Assembly: GCA_024180945.1 (NCBI GenBank)
Contig: JAKSGN010000006.1
Coordinates: forward strand, 372,001 to 436,000
Direction: 5' to 3'
Length of the DNA stretch: 64,000 nt
DNA from: Macrophomina tecta
Lineage: Eukaryota > Ascomycota > Dothideomycetes > Botryosphaeriales > Botryosphaeriaceae
Position numbers and translations under genes: made by a program. A model generated the notes under the pieces. It saw only the letters and a program-made list of their open reading frames with translations. It ran no database searches and was not told the DNA's origin. Shown in pieces: positions 11,615 through 21,826 of the stretch (position 1 is the stretch's first letter; each line of letters begins with the position of its first letter).

Positions 11615-13075
11615 TTATGCTGACGTTGCCATTGGCTCGGACGCGAAACGTTGTTCTGACAGCGGATCCGCCTCATCAAAGACGATGGGAATCTTGCTCG
11701 GGTCGTTCCTGCGCATGATGCCCTCCACGGGGCCCAACAATCTCTGGAATCCGTCCTTGCCGAGCGTCGCCACCTTGATCTCCGTCGTACTGACGACAGA
11801 GGCAGCGCGGGGAGCGTCGTTGAGAAGGGCCAACTCGCCGAAATAGTCGCCCTTGGAGTAGCGCTTGACAGGCTTGTCAATTCCGCGCTTGTAAACCTCG
11901 GCCTCGCCAGACTCGAGAATGTAGAACGACTCGCCCACATCGCCTTCTTGTATGATGGTTGTACCAGCGGGGTACTTCTTCGTCTCGAGAGCGTCGGCGA
12001 TCTTGGAGCGTTCGTACGGCGTGAGCGACGAGAGGAGCGGGACTTCCTCGAGGAAGCCCTCATACATGCGTCGGCGTTGGAAGGCGCTATCCATCAGAAT
12101 GCGGCGGAAGGTGACACGGTCGAGGGCCCACAGCGTCGAGGGCTCGGTGGAGATGACGGTGGCGGCACGAGGAGCGTTGTACATGAGAGCCAGTTCACCG
12201 AAGGAGGCTCCGGGGCCAGCGCTGCCAACCCTGTTGCCGAGGCCATCGGGGCCAGCCTCGAGCTTGCCGGTGTGGTTGACGTAGTAGTCAAAGTGGCCCG
12301 ACTCGACGACGTAAAAGTAGTCGCCGACGTCGCCTTGCACAATGACCTTGATGCCCTTGGTAGGGATGGGCTTCTCCTGCAGGGCACCCAGAACCTGCGT
12401 GGTTTGTTCGTCGTCAAGGTGCGAGAAGAGGAAGTTGCCGGCCACGGCATGGCGCAGGCGTTGCTGCTGGTCGGCGGTCTTGGGGTGATAGGGCGGTGAC
12501 CAGTTCTCGTGGAGGGCGGAGGTGGGGTTGAGCGACTCAGCGGACACGGACGTCCGCCGGCCCATGTTGTAGTTGTTGGGGAAGCTCTGGTTCTCCATTG
12601 CCGAGAAGCCGGAGTTGGAGGGGGTCGGGCTGGTGGACATCATGAAGTTGCCGGCGCCGAAGCTGCTGCCGAAGTTGCCAAAGTTGCCAAAGGCGGCCGA
12701 GTCCTGGTGCACCTGGGTGGGGCCGTTGTCCATGTTGCTGTTGATGGAGCGGGGGAATGATGAGGCCGTGGGCGAGGCCACGAGGTCGTTTTCGTCCTCC
12801 TCCTCAACGCTCTGCATGCCCAGCGGAGTGCTGGAGCGGGCGGGCGAGGTGCTTCTGAAGGGATTGCTGCCGGGAAAGTTGTTTTCCGCGGTGAGACCGC
12901 CGCCAAGTTTGGCGCGCACGGAATGCTCCTGGCTCAGCAGGAACTCGGCGCGCTGCGACTCGAGGCGGCGCAGGAAGAAGTTGGCGCAAAACTGCAGAAT
13001 GTCCTGGGGCTGGTGCTTGAGGACTTCGCGATCGAGCGCGCTGATCTCGTTGGAGTAGTCGGGTGGCAGCGACAT
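11615..13075 (-). CDS. pkaR: cAMP-dependent protein kinase regulatory subunit
   Basis: Holds the PKA catalytic subunit inactive until cAMP binds. The product is 486 aa from the ATG at 13075 (MSLPPDYSNEIS), chosen because the dimerisation/docking helix begins directly after it. The frame stays open for 104 more codons upstream, but that part is Pro/Ser-rich and unlike the family. Residues about 8-45 form the docking domain and 60-170 a disordered linker. RRTSV at 173-177 is the inhibitor site with a phosphorylatable Ser (type II-like). Two cyclic-nucleotide-binding domains follow, with cassettes FGELALMYNAPRAAT (292-306) and FGELALLNDAPRAAS (412-426), each with the Glu and Arg that contact cAMP. 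Single exon. Confidence 0.95.
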   Translation of the reverse strand: MSLPPDYSNEISALDREVLKHQPQDILQFCANFFLRRLESQRAEFLLSQEHSVRAKLGGGLTAENNFPGSNPFRSTSPARSSTPLGMQSVEEEDENDLVASPTASSFPRSINSNMDNGPTQVHQDSAAFGNFGNFGSSFGAGNFMMSTSPTPSNSGFSAMENQSFPNNYNMGRRTSVSAESLNPTSALHENWSPPYHPKTADQQQRLRHAVAGNFLFSHLDDEQTTQVLGALQEKPIPTKGIKVIVQGDVGDYFYVVESGHFDYYVNHTGKLEAGPDGLGNRVGSAGPGASFGELALMYNAPRAATVISTEPSTLWALDRVTFRRILMDSAFQRRRMYEGFLEEVPLLSSLTPYERSKIADALETKKYPAGTTIIQEGDVGESFYILESGEAEVYKRGIDKPVKRYSKGDYFGELALLNDAPRAASVVSTTEIKVATLGKDGFQRLLGPVEGIMRRNDPSKIPIVFDEADPLSEQRFASEPMATSA

Positions 13076-15818
13076 TGACGTGGTGGTGTGGGCGGGCGGG
13101 CTGCTCGACGGCAAAGAGAGGGGTCGCTGCTGCTGCTGGGGCCAGGGTTGAGGTGGTGCTTGGGCTTTGACGTAAGGTAACTCAGCTGCAGCCAATCGTC
13201 GCAGGGCGCCCGGCGGGCAGAGGGCGGGCGGCGGCAGGAAGAGCTGGGCGGGAGAGTCGGTGTCGACGGGCAGCGGCGTCTTCGCAGGCGGAATGGGCTC
13301 GCGGAGGGTTCGCAGGGTCAGGTCGGGATGGGAGCGATGGGAGGGTGATGGGGGAGAGCGGGCGCGCGATGAACAAAAGCAGCGCAAGCCCAGGGCAGCA
13401 GCGATCTGAGCGCGCTCGGAGCCGGGGTGCTGGGAGCTGGGTGGTGGGAGCTTGGTGCTGGCGCTGGCGCTGGGAGCTCACGCACGAGGCCCGGAACTTG
13501 ATGAGCGGGCGCAATCGCAGGAGAATGACACAGCAGTGAAAGGGGCGGCGAGCGCAGGTGCTGGGAGCGGCCGGCGCTGGCCTGGGCAGCCTGCGCTGAG
13601 GCCCCGCACGCGCCTTCTGCCGTCTTCTGGGTGTCTTCGAGAAGACGCCGGCGAACAACTTTATCACGCCGCCCAATGCACGACAGTCCGGCGATTCGTG
13701 CGAGCCTGCCCTCCTGAAAGCCTCGCGCTGCACCTGCCCCTGTCTGCTCCTGAACTGAACCGCCTCCCTCTCCCGCTAGCTTCCGCGACTCGGACTCCGC
13801 CCTGTCCATAGCTCTCTGCAGCCTCCCACCTCCCACCAGCCCAGCTGCCTGCGAGGCCGCCCGCCTGCGCTGCCCGTGGTGCTGCCGCCGGCGACTCGCC
13901 CAGAGACAGACACGCCCAACGGCACTGAGGCACCCAGCGCCCCGTCTCAGCCGGCCAAGCGCCTGCTCTTTGTCCCGCCGCTGCGCCTGCGCCGGCTGTC
14001 TCGCGCCCCCGCCGACGCTTGCGGCGAGCTCAGGTCCAGCCTGGCGCGCCGTCGAGGCCGCACCAGGCTGGCCGACCAGACACTGCTATGAGCTCACACA
14101 CGCGCCGTTGTCTTCCATCGGCCCCGGACACGCTTTCCTGTTGGAGGCACGAGGGCTGCTGCTGCTTCAGCGCGCCCCCTCGCCAGCCATTGACGCCCGC
14201 GCGCCAGACAGAAAAGGCCAGATTCGACACCTCGAGACAGAAAGCGGTGAGTTATCTTGCGCGCGACTGCTTGGCGCGCTCGTCGCCCGGCAGCAAAAGT
14301 TTGTGAACCTTCTGCGCCTGCTAGTCATGATAGACGTGATCCCCCTTAGCCGACTTTTGCGGACCCACCGTGTGTTGGACCCCCCCCCCCCCTCCGCGCA
14401 CATCCGTCCGCTTCGGTCTATCGATTTGTCGAAAGGGAGATCACGATTCGATGCTCGAGCTTCTTCTCCACAGGCAAACCATATTTGCACCCTGCCGCCA
14501 AGCAAGCTTCGCTCGAGAGGAAGAGAGGACCCCCGTTGTTCGACCTGGCCGCAGCTCTGGCCGTCTCAGCCGACACAACCAATACTCGTCCAGATCAACG
14601 GCAGCGATCTACGACTAGCCCGAGAGAATGCTGCCCAACTCGCTGCTGCACCCAAGCAGTCGAGACCGTCCATCACTGGTCGCCTTTGCGGCATGCAAGA
14701 TAACCCTCCCCCAACGGCTTGCATGTTCAGCTCGTCCAGGAACCATTGCAGCACCACCCAGCAAGTCTTCTCAGATAAGCTTTATCGGCATGACCATCCC
14801 GAAACGAATCAGGTACGGCTGCCCAGGCTACGATCTATACCGACAGGGCTTGTCCTTGCATTGCCGATTCCCCAGGGCCTCGGCGCCTGGAGTAGAAGGC
14901 TCTTTGGCTTCTTGGTCGAAGCGGCCAAAATTCGAACGGCCGTCGGCCAGTTTGCGGCTTCTCTGACTGTGCACAAGCAAGGTTTCGGCATGTTGTAGGC
15001 CGAGAGATATACTGTGAGCTTACTCCGAGCTATTGGCCGGTGCTGGCGACCTGCACCGGTTCCTGCAAAGCTTCGATCTCAGTCCGTGCATTCTGCAGGT
15101 GACGTCTAGATTGACTTGGGCCAGGAATGATTTTGGTCGACATAACCTACTTGGCGCTACATCGCCGCATGTACATCACTGCGTCTTCATGTTCTCATTT
15201 TCCCACAACTTGAGCTCCTCCCGACTCCCGTCAACTACCCCATCTTTCGCGATAATTCTCATCTACCTACTTCTCACCTCTAGACTACGATATCGATCCC
15301 AGGGGTATTGAAACATGCCCTTACCGTAGAGGGATCAAGCATTAATTCAGACGTAAATGTCACGGATTTCTCTGACCATCTGATGTCTAGAAGAATGCTT
15401 CTACTTCCCATAGAACTGATCTCATACATCCAATGCTCATATCTTGTCTTACCTCCGGAGGCTCAACGGTCGTAAAGTGCCTTTATTTGTCAGTGTCCCG
15501 CTTCTTTGTTATATCAAGGTATAAGAAGCTCAGATGGCTTAGTTCCGCCTTTGATCCTCCCAAAGAAGATGGTACTGAACAACAACAGAGGCTCTGCCAT
15601 TCATCTGCCCACCAGCAGCCAAAGCCGTGGCTGCATCTCGGTTGGGCCTGCCCAGAATAATACGGCTGCGAGGTTCGTTGTCTGAGCTGCCGTTCTTAAT
15701 ACCTGTATAAGTCCCATCAGTGCACTGCTAGACAATTATCACACGCCTCCCCAACCCCATTCTTTCTTTTACCAGTGCTAGACTGTTTCTCTCTTTTACC
15801 GATTACTTCTCTTTCCAC
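13076..15818. other. Long GC-rich intergenic stretch
   Basis: 2.7 kb with no supported gene. The half next to pkaR is GC-rich and probably carries its promoter and 5' leader. It holds a run of about a dozen C near 14380-14391. A 342-codon open frame at 13970-14998 lacks any domain and looks like a chance frame. One palindromic element copy lies near the right end. Confidence 0.5.
15326..15412. mobile_element. Palindromic MITE-like element, copy 2
   Basis: About 87 bp. The left arm carries ATCAAGCATTAATTCAGACG and the right arm, reverse-complemented, carries AGTAGAAGCATTCTTCTAGA. The outermost bases are CGTAG and CATAG, so TA flanks both ends. It lies about 400 bp upstream of the secreted-protein gene. 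Confidence 0.65.
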
Positions 15819-16304
15819 GTGCCCAGACACGCAAAACCCACCGTCACAATACACCCGACAATACAGCTCACGGCCGCCCTCGCTGCAGTCTTCGCCGCCG
15901 TCGCCCTAGCGGCGCCTCCCACCTTCGCGTCCGAGACCTACGAGCCGCCCACACTGGCCAATCTCACGACCACCAGCACCACCGACGAGACGGCGGCTGC
16001 GTCCTTTGTTAGCAAGCGCGCCGAGAAGGCCGGGGCGACGTGGTGCGAGCACACGATGCACACGACGCCGTGCGCGCGCTTCGACCTCGAGCAGGCCAGG
16101 TGCTACAACCTCGCGCGGTACTGGAACGACAAGATCTCGTCCATGTACCCGACCTCGCGGACGGACCGGTGCGCCGTGTACGCTGAGGCCGATTGCAGGG
16201 GCCAGAGCCTGACCGTGTCGTGGCCTGGCATCAACAGGCTCGCGGATAAGGGCATGAACGACAAGATCAGTAGCATCAGGTGCTTCAAGTTCGCCGCCTC
16301 GTAG
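15819..16304 (+). CDS. Small secreted beta/gamma-crystallin-like protein
   Basis: A secreted 161-residue frame. A hydrophobic signal segment (LTAALAAVFAAVALAAPPTFA) is followed by a Ser/Thr-rich pro-region, a dibasic KR at 67-68 fitting Kex2 processing, then a mature domain with six cysteines (76, 85, 95, 118, 126, 155; numbered from the GTG). NDKISS occurs twice, at 103-108 and 147-152, matching the (N/D)(N/D)xx(S/T)S calcium-clamp motif of beta/gamma-crystallin domains. The start is unresolved: the frame opens at GTG (CACGTGCCC), with no in-frame ATG between the upstream stop at 15729 and the mature domain. Either an upstream exon exists (a pyrimidine-rich CAG precedes 15776) or the start codon is lost. 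Function unknown. Confidence 0.7.
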   Translation: MPRHAKPTVTIHPTIQLTAALAAVFAAVALAAPPTFASETYEPPTLANLTTTSTTDETAAASFVSKRAEKAGATWCEHTMHTTPCARFDLEQARCYNLARYWNDKISSMYPTSRTDRCAVYAEADCRGQSLTVSWPGINRLADKGMNDKISSIRCFKFAAS

Positions 16305-16464
16305 GCTTTGATGATATCCCCTCCTTCATTCTCGCATTTCTCTTTTCTTCTTCTCCTATACACTTGACTGGTTGTAAATTCATTGCATTTTGCCGAGGCA
16401 AAGTCGGCATGCTCAGACATATGGGTATCTCCTCTCTCGAGTGACTTGCGTAGCTGTGTAAATC

Positions 16465-18474
16465 CTACTCATCCGCATCCTGTTGCCTCGTAGCAACGGC
16501 CTTCTTATCCCAACCCTTGCGCTCGAGGTACCGAGCGTTGATGACATCCACTGGCTCCATGCGCTCCTTCTTCATGACCGGGACGTACTGGCCCATGAGC
16601 CTGGGCGCGTCCCCACCGTCGAAAAGCCTCGAACTCCTCACGCCCTTCCCAGTCTTGACTGCAGCCGCGCCGTCCCCACCGCCGCCGTCTTGCGGCCCCT
16701 GCGCGGCAACCAGGTCCAACAGGCTCCCTGCCAGCACCTCGTCAATCCTGCGCCTGTGCCACACCTCCCAGAGGTCCGGGATGACGCCGCCGTGCCCGAA
16801 CTTCTCCTCGAGTCCGTTGCCCCTCGGGCCCTTGAATGCCCGCTCGTCGCCGACGTAGATCCAGTTCATCGCGTCCGGCTGGCTGTGGTCCGGGTGCCCT
16901 TCCTGGTCGGCGGGGAAGATGCAGTCCCACAGCACCAACGGCGTGTCGCTCGCCATCTCGTACTTGGGCTTCGTCGGGTTGCTCTGCACGTCCAGGAGCT
17001 CCTTGACGATGGTTGGCTTCTCGAGGCCCTGGCCGACCAGGAAGAGCACGGCGATGAGGTGGCGGACCTGATGCCACAGGAAAGCCGAGCCGTGCACGTT
17101 GAACGTGAACAGACCCGGTCCGTGGTTCTCATCGCCATCTCGGTCGTTGCCACTGCCACTGCCGCTGCCGACCACGACGCTTTGACGCTCCTCGGGTTTC
17201 AGCCCGGGGATCTGGAACTGCGGGTTCTGCGTGTATCTGGCGAAGCCGGACCCGCCGTTCCAGCGATCGATGGAGGCGTGGAAGATGCGCCGCTCGAAGT
17301 TGGTGATCTGCTTGGCCGGGTCGACTTTGCAGAAGTTGCGGAAGTCGTGCAGCCCCTCAAGATACGACGCCGCCTCGCGCATGGCTGCGATGTCGAGCCA
17401 GCCTTCACGCATGCTCCGCTCCCCTCCACCATACACACCCGCCGCGCCAGGCGTCGGCGCAAATGCCGGATTGGTGAAGAAGTATTTGTACCGACGCTCC
17501 TTGCAATTGAAGCGGGCGGAGAAGCTGTCGCCAGGGTTCGGACACCAGGCCAACACGCGGATGTCGGGCGGGAGCACGTTGTTCAGCACGCGGCAGTAGG
17601 GCATCTCGTCCTTGACGTCGTCGAACGGCGGCTCCTCGTACTCTTCTTCTGCACCCGCTTCCGCGGCGGCGACGGCGGCGTCTGCTCCCGTTTCCACGCC
17701 CTCCATGGCGTCTGCGCCGCCCTCCTGGGCGGCAGCCGCCGCACCATCCTCGAGCTTCTGCTTCTTCTTGGGCTTTGGTTTCGGCCGGTTGCTGCGCACG
17801 CGCACGCCGATGACCTGGCCGAACGCGCTCACGCCTCTGTCCGTCCGCCCGCACTTGCTGTACTCGCAGCCCTCCCAGTTGATATCATCCTCCTTCAGGC
17901 CGGGCTTAGGCGTCGGCAGGATCAGCCGCGTCTTCTTCAGGGCCTTCCATAGCTCCTCCTCGATCGTCGGCAGAGGCGTCATGTTATTGGCGTGGTGCTC
18001 GAACCCATTGTAATTACTTCCCAAATACGCAAACTTCAGGGCAATCAGGCGAGTCGTGTACTTGCTGGGATCGAAGGGCTTGGGAGCAGCGCGAGGCTTC
18101 TTCGCAGGAGCAGGGGGCGCGCTTGGCTTGCCCGCCGTCGCCGTCGTCGTAGTCGTCGTAGGGCTGGCCGTCGCAGTGTAGGTGGCGTTCTGCGCGGCGA
18201 GCTTGTGCTCCAGCTCCGTCACGCGGGCGAGGCGCTGCTCAATCTCGGCGCGACGAGCGACGAACTCCTCGTCGGTCCAGGCTGCGGTGTTCATGGTCGG
18301 CGTAGCGGTCATTGCGGCGGCGGCGGCGGCGGCGGCGATCCGAGCCGTGCTTTGATAGAGTCCTGCAATATGATGGCGCTTCGCTCGTGCGTAATGGAAG
18401 CTGGAATTGCTTAACGGACGCTTGGACGGTTGGCCTGTTGGGGTCTGGATGAAGTGTGCCAGGGCGCGCTTCAT
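16465..18474 (-). CDS. PUS3: tRNA pseudouridine(38/39) synthase (Pus3/Deg1 family)
   Basis: Converts uridine 38/39 in tRNA anticodon arms to pseudouridine. The product is 669 aa from the ATG at 18474, or 615 aa from a second in-frame ATG at 18312; the open frame beyond 18474 has no ATG. The TruA-fold core begins at RLIALKFAYLGSNYNGFE. The catalytic motif is CGRTDRGVSAFGQV, with Asp at about residue 212 of the long form. Conserved ERRYKYFF, LEGLHDFRNFCK and HGSAFLWHQVRHL segments follow. An acidic/Ala insertion (about 235-275) and a Gly/Ser-Asp insertion before the HGSAF segment lengthen it. A coiled coil (ARRAEIEQRLARVTELEHKL) precedes the core. The long N-terminus looks like a mitochondrial presequence (see findings). 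Single exon. Confidence 0.92.
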   Translation of the reverse strand: MKRALAHFIQTPTGQPSKRPLSNSSFHYARAKRHHIAGLYQSTARIAAAAAAAAMTATPTMNTAAWTDEEFVARRAEIEQRLARVTELEHKLAAQNATYTATASPTTTTTTATAGKPSAPPAPAKKPRAAPKPFDPSKYTTRLIALKFAYLGSNYNGFEHHANNMTPLPTIEEELWKALKKTRLILPTPKPGLKEDDINWEGCEYSKCGRTDRGVSAFGQVIGVRVRSNRPKPKPKKKQKLEDGAAAAAQEGGADAMEGVETGADAAVAAAEAGAEEEYEEPPFDDVKDEMPYCRVLNNVLPPDIRVLAWCPNPGDSFSARFNCKERRYKYFFTNPAFAPTPGAAGVYGGGERSMREGWLDIAAMREAASYLEGLHDFRNFCKVDPAKQITNFERRIFHASIDRWNGGSGFARYTQNPQFQIPGLKPEERQSVVVGSGSGSGNDRDGDENHGPGLFTFNVHGSAFLWHQVRHLIAVLFLVGQGLEKPTIVKELLDVQSNPTKPKYEMASDTPLVLWDCIFPADQEGHPDHSQPDAMNWIYVGDERAFKGPRGNGLEEKFGHGGVIPDLWEVWHRRRIDEVLAGSLLDLVAAQGPQDGGGGDGAAAVKTGKGVRSSRLFDGGDAPRLMGQYVPVMKKERMEPVDVINARYLERKGWDKKAVATRQQDADE

Positions 18475-19242
18475 GCTCCTCGCACAGGGCTGAAGGATGA
18501 AATTGCCAGAGCTAAGAAAAAAAAATTGGGATGCGATGACGCCGCTCGGGGCCACCTCGGAAACTCTATTGCCTATACAAGACAGGGGGTTCATGCAGCA
18601 CAGGAACTGCTTGCCCGTCCAGCTTGGGGAAATTTTGTTTGTTTGATCTGTCAATCTATTCAGATCAGATGCTGGTCACCAGATTCTCACGAGTAATGGA
18701 GAGCTGTTATTTCACGGCTCGGTCATCGCACCCGATTTCTGCACCAACATAGTCTAGTTTAGTCTTCCTGGTCTCGTGGTCTCCCTTTCCGAAGCGATTT
18801 CGTACGTGGAAATGAAGATACACCAGGGCTTCGCGCGACAGGCTTGGCCTCCGCGCTTGGAAAAGGGTGTGTAATTATTCCACGTACCCAGAGAGATGTT
18901 TCCCCCAATTCCACGGACCTGGTGTAATCCTGGTCTTCCGTCAGTGCACAACTTAGCCTGACGACGGGATGATATCCGCGGAACCGGGATCTGTTTGAAG
19001 AGCATAGACAAAGTGAAAATTGCAGCGCATTTGAAACTTCAATCCGTCTTCCCCGTGTTTCGGCAGAGAGTTTGCGAAGGGTCTCAAGACGCTAACGTGC
19101 GCGGCCTGCGCTCCGCACCTAATATTGAGATGTAGAAGGATAACACAATTGTGAGGCCGAAAGATTTCGGTGAAAGGCAGACTGAGAGCTCAGTATCTTC
19201 GTATTGTGGTCATAGACGTTGAACTGATGCACTCAAAGACAC

Positions 19243-19323
19243 GTGGTGAGCTGAAGCATCTGGACGCAACTGTACGGCTTAATGCGAAACACGTACATCC
19301 GGATAACTGCTCCAACTCCCCTG
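19243..19323. mobile_element. Palindromic MITE-like element, copy 3
   Basis: About 80 bp. The left arm reads GAGCTGAAGCATCTGGACGC and the right arm, reverse-complemented, GGGGAGTTGGAGCAGTTATC followed by CGGATGTACGT. The flanking dinucleotides are TG on both sides. Confidence 0.65.
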
Positions 19324-19390
19324 GATGGAGGCAGGCTATAGAATTTTAAGTGCCAACTGCGAACTATGTCGCCGCCGGCACATATCGCAG

Positions 19391-19424
19391 AGTATACTGG
19401 GAACGAAGAATGTTCTCAGTATAC
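19391..19424. repeat. Short hairpin (13-bp stem, 7-base loop)
   Basis: GTATACTGGGAAC and GTTCTCAGTATAC pair at 12 of 13 positions around a 7-base loop. It is not a member of the longer palindromic family. Purpose unknown. Confidence 0.5.
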
Positions 19425-19809
19425 GAGTATTGTTCGGGGTCATGTCAAACGGTTGGCTACGGATTGCATAATTAATGGCTTGAGAGATGCGTGCGCCTGA
19501 GTAGTTGATAGTGTTCGATATCTTGGTAGCCCGATATTTCCAAAAACTCGAGTTTGGAAAATTAAAGGCAACAGAACGAGGTTCTCCTTAGATGAAGGTC
19601 TGAGAATGGGACCTGAGATCAGGCGAAAGGACGACAGCCTGTCCCTCCGGTTTGCAGACCAACATTTTCCGCAGCCTTTAAACGATATTCATCGTTAAAC
19701 GACTACCCCGAGCGACTATTTTATGTTATGCTTGAATGTCTCACGTTGCGCGTGCCATTGAAAGCTTCCACATCTTGAAGGGTTCCGCTTGTTCAAGTGT
19801 CGTAGTTCT

Positions 19810-20612
19810 TCATGTTTTCGGTTCGTATAAGCATGCCCTCGTACCTCTCCAGACCTCCTCCAGAATTTGACGCTTCGGGAGCATATTCTGTGCATCAAAG
19901 AAGTCAGCTCAAATCCCCGACCAAGACAACCAAACCAGTACCATGACAGCCCAAGGACGACACAACATACCGGAAATACCACCACCGTATCCTCCTCTCC
20001 CATTACCACAATAGCCAGGTAAAAACGGACCTCAAATCCCTTGAACGCCTCATGTATGAAAATGTCCTGGATCGACGCCGTCGGAATGAACCTAGTCGTC
20101 GCAGTCGAGAGGTACGTGGGCGAAGAACTGGACGTCTGGACGCCAAGTCCCCTCAGCACGAGCAGCGATTCTTCTGCAAAACAGAGCATTCTGTCAGCAG
20201 CCCACTCTCACACCAGCGCCTACTGCTTCACTCCCGCGAGCCCGATCGACTTACCAGTATATCCCCTCCTCACAACCGCCCACAAGCCCGCCAACCCGCC
20301 CACGCTCAACGCCCTCCAGTCCATGCCCTCCGCCGCCCAAGTCACGAACACGCCCACCTTATTCGTCAGGAGCCTCCTCTCCCACCCGTTCTCATGGCTG
20401 TCGCGCAGCGGGAAGAAGCTGCGCCACTTGGCCCAAAAGAGGGCGAGGATGAGGACGCCGAGACCGAGGCGCACGGCATGAGAGAAGTACAGCAGCGCCT
20501 TCTTGGGCAGCGTGTCGGCGACTGGGCGGGTCGAGACGGTGAACAAGACGGTCGATGGAGTCGGGCGGGAGACGCGGAGCTTTGGGGGCGCGTTGTTGGT
20601 GAGGAGGATCAT
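19810..20612 (-). CDS. GPI15: GPI-GlcNAc transferase subunit PIG-H / Gpi15
   Basis: Subunit of the ER complex that adds GlcNAc to phosphatidylinositol, the first step of GPI-anchor synthesis. Three exons were joined: 20612-20255, 20173-19971 and 19887-19810, with introns of 81 and 83 bp; the product is 212 aa. The joints give RRGYTEESLLVLRGLGVQT and VVVFPNMLPKRQILEEV. The N-terminal half has two hydrophobic segments (VRLGLGVLILALFWAKW and LSVGGLAGLWAVV). The PIG-H domain follows (FIPTASIQDIFIHEAFKGFE, then YLAIVVMGEEDTVVVFP), ending in EEVWRGTRACLYEPKT. The start ATG is the first in frame. Divergent from HUB1. Confidence 0.88.
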
Positions 20613-20980
20613 TGATGTAGTTGTTCTATCTCCACGCCAAACGGGGGAGATTCTAGCAGCCCGAAGGCCAAGAGTGTTGATTGGCGCCTAGGTCGGTGGC
20701 TGAGTGTGCGAGTCACTTTGCAATGATGCGTCAAATGCATGGTGGAGCTACCTACCTCTCTGATCTACACGCGCGCAGTCGCGAGTCCAGACCTCTCAGC
20801 CCTACCGGTACGTATCCCTGCCCGCTTTTTTCCTGCCAACCCAAAGCAAGTGACGTCCGAGCTCTCAAAGCTCCACCAACACCATCCAACCGCACATCTA
20901 CTTCGAACTACCCAACTCTCATTGCTTTCATTCCCCACAACCCAAATCCCCGCTCGTCGAGCGAGGTAGAGGCGCCCAAC
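20613..20980. promoter_or_regulatory. Divergent promoter region, GPI15 / HUB1
   Basis: Only 368 bp lies between the two start codons, so both promoters are compressed here. The HUB1-proximal part is CT/CA-rich on the plus strand, typical of a fungal 5' leader. Confidence 0.5.
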
Positions 20981-21826
20981 ATGCCCTCGCCCTCACCACC
21001 ACGCCGCGACCGCAACCGCAGTCGCTCCCGCTCCCGTTCTCCCCGACGCGACCGTCCCCGCAAGACTGGCGGCGGCGGCGGTGGAGGATTCCGCTGGAAA
21101 GAAAAGCCCTCTCGCGCCGTCTTTGAAGAAGAGCGCTCGCGCAACGACCGCAGCGGCGGCGACGACCGCCTGCAGCGCGGGTACCGAGCGAACCGCAGCC
21201 CGCCACGACGGCGGTTCGAAGACCATGAGGAGAACAACAGCAACAACAACAACCACGATAGGGATCGCTACTACAGGCGGCGCAGCAGGAGTCCGCGGAA
21301 TAGGGAGAGGAGGGAGCGGAGGCGCGAGGAGAAGAGGCGCGAGGAAGAGGACGACAGGCTGGGCGTGGCAGACAAGTTCGGTGGAGGAGGAGCCTCGCGG
21401 AAGGATGTAGGAGGAGGCAAGGAGAGGAGGGAGAAGAAGGTACAACCGAAGCTTGCACCGACGCAGGAGCCGTTGATCATTGTCACCGTCAATGATCGCT
21501 TGGGCACGAAGGCTCAGATACCGTGTCTGGCGTCTGACCCAGTTAGTAAGTACTTCATTTTGGGTACGTTATTTCAGAGGAAGGTGAACTGACATTCTCC
21601 CTACAGAACTTTTCAAGGCACAAGTCGCTGCTAAGATCGGTCGTCAGCCGCATGAAATCATGCTCAAGAGGCAGGGAGAACGGCCTTTCAAGGATCAACT
21701 AACCCTGGAGGACTATGGTGTAAGCAATGGTGTTCAGCTTGACCTGTAAGTTTTTGTCTACATTCATTGTAATGTTTCCATCAATTACTGACATTGGCCC
21801 CTAGCGAGCTTGATACCGGCGATTGA
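20981..21826 (+). CDS. HUB1: Hub1/UBL5 ubiquitin-like splicing modifier with RS extension
   Basis: Hub1 is a ubiquitin-fold protein that binds the spliceosome non-covalently and affects splice-site choice. Exons are 20981-21545, 21607-21745 and 21805-21826 (introns 61 and 59 bp), encoding 241 aa. The start ATG is in AACATGCC. Residues 1-160 are Arg/Ser/Asp/Glu-rich with RSRSRSRSP, a poly-Gly run and basic-acidic alternation like an SR protein. Residues about 165-241 are the Hub1 fold: VTVNDRLGTKAQIPCLASDP, then LKRQGERPFKDQLTLEDYG and a C-terminus ending LDTGD. There is no di-Gly tail, as expected for Hub1. Yeast and human Hub1 are only about 73 residues. Confidence 0.88.

Larger units (their letters stand above)
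18475..19809. other. Intergenic region PUS3 / GPI15
   Basis: 1.3 kb without a gene. It holds one palindromic element copy and a small perfect-looking hairpin (both listed). The part next to 18474 should contain the PUS3 promoter. Confidence 0.5.

Noticed and set aside
13970..14998. 342-codon open frame
   Set aside because: Arg/Ser/Pro-rich without domains; sits in GC-rich DNA where long chance frames are expected on both strands.
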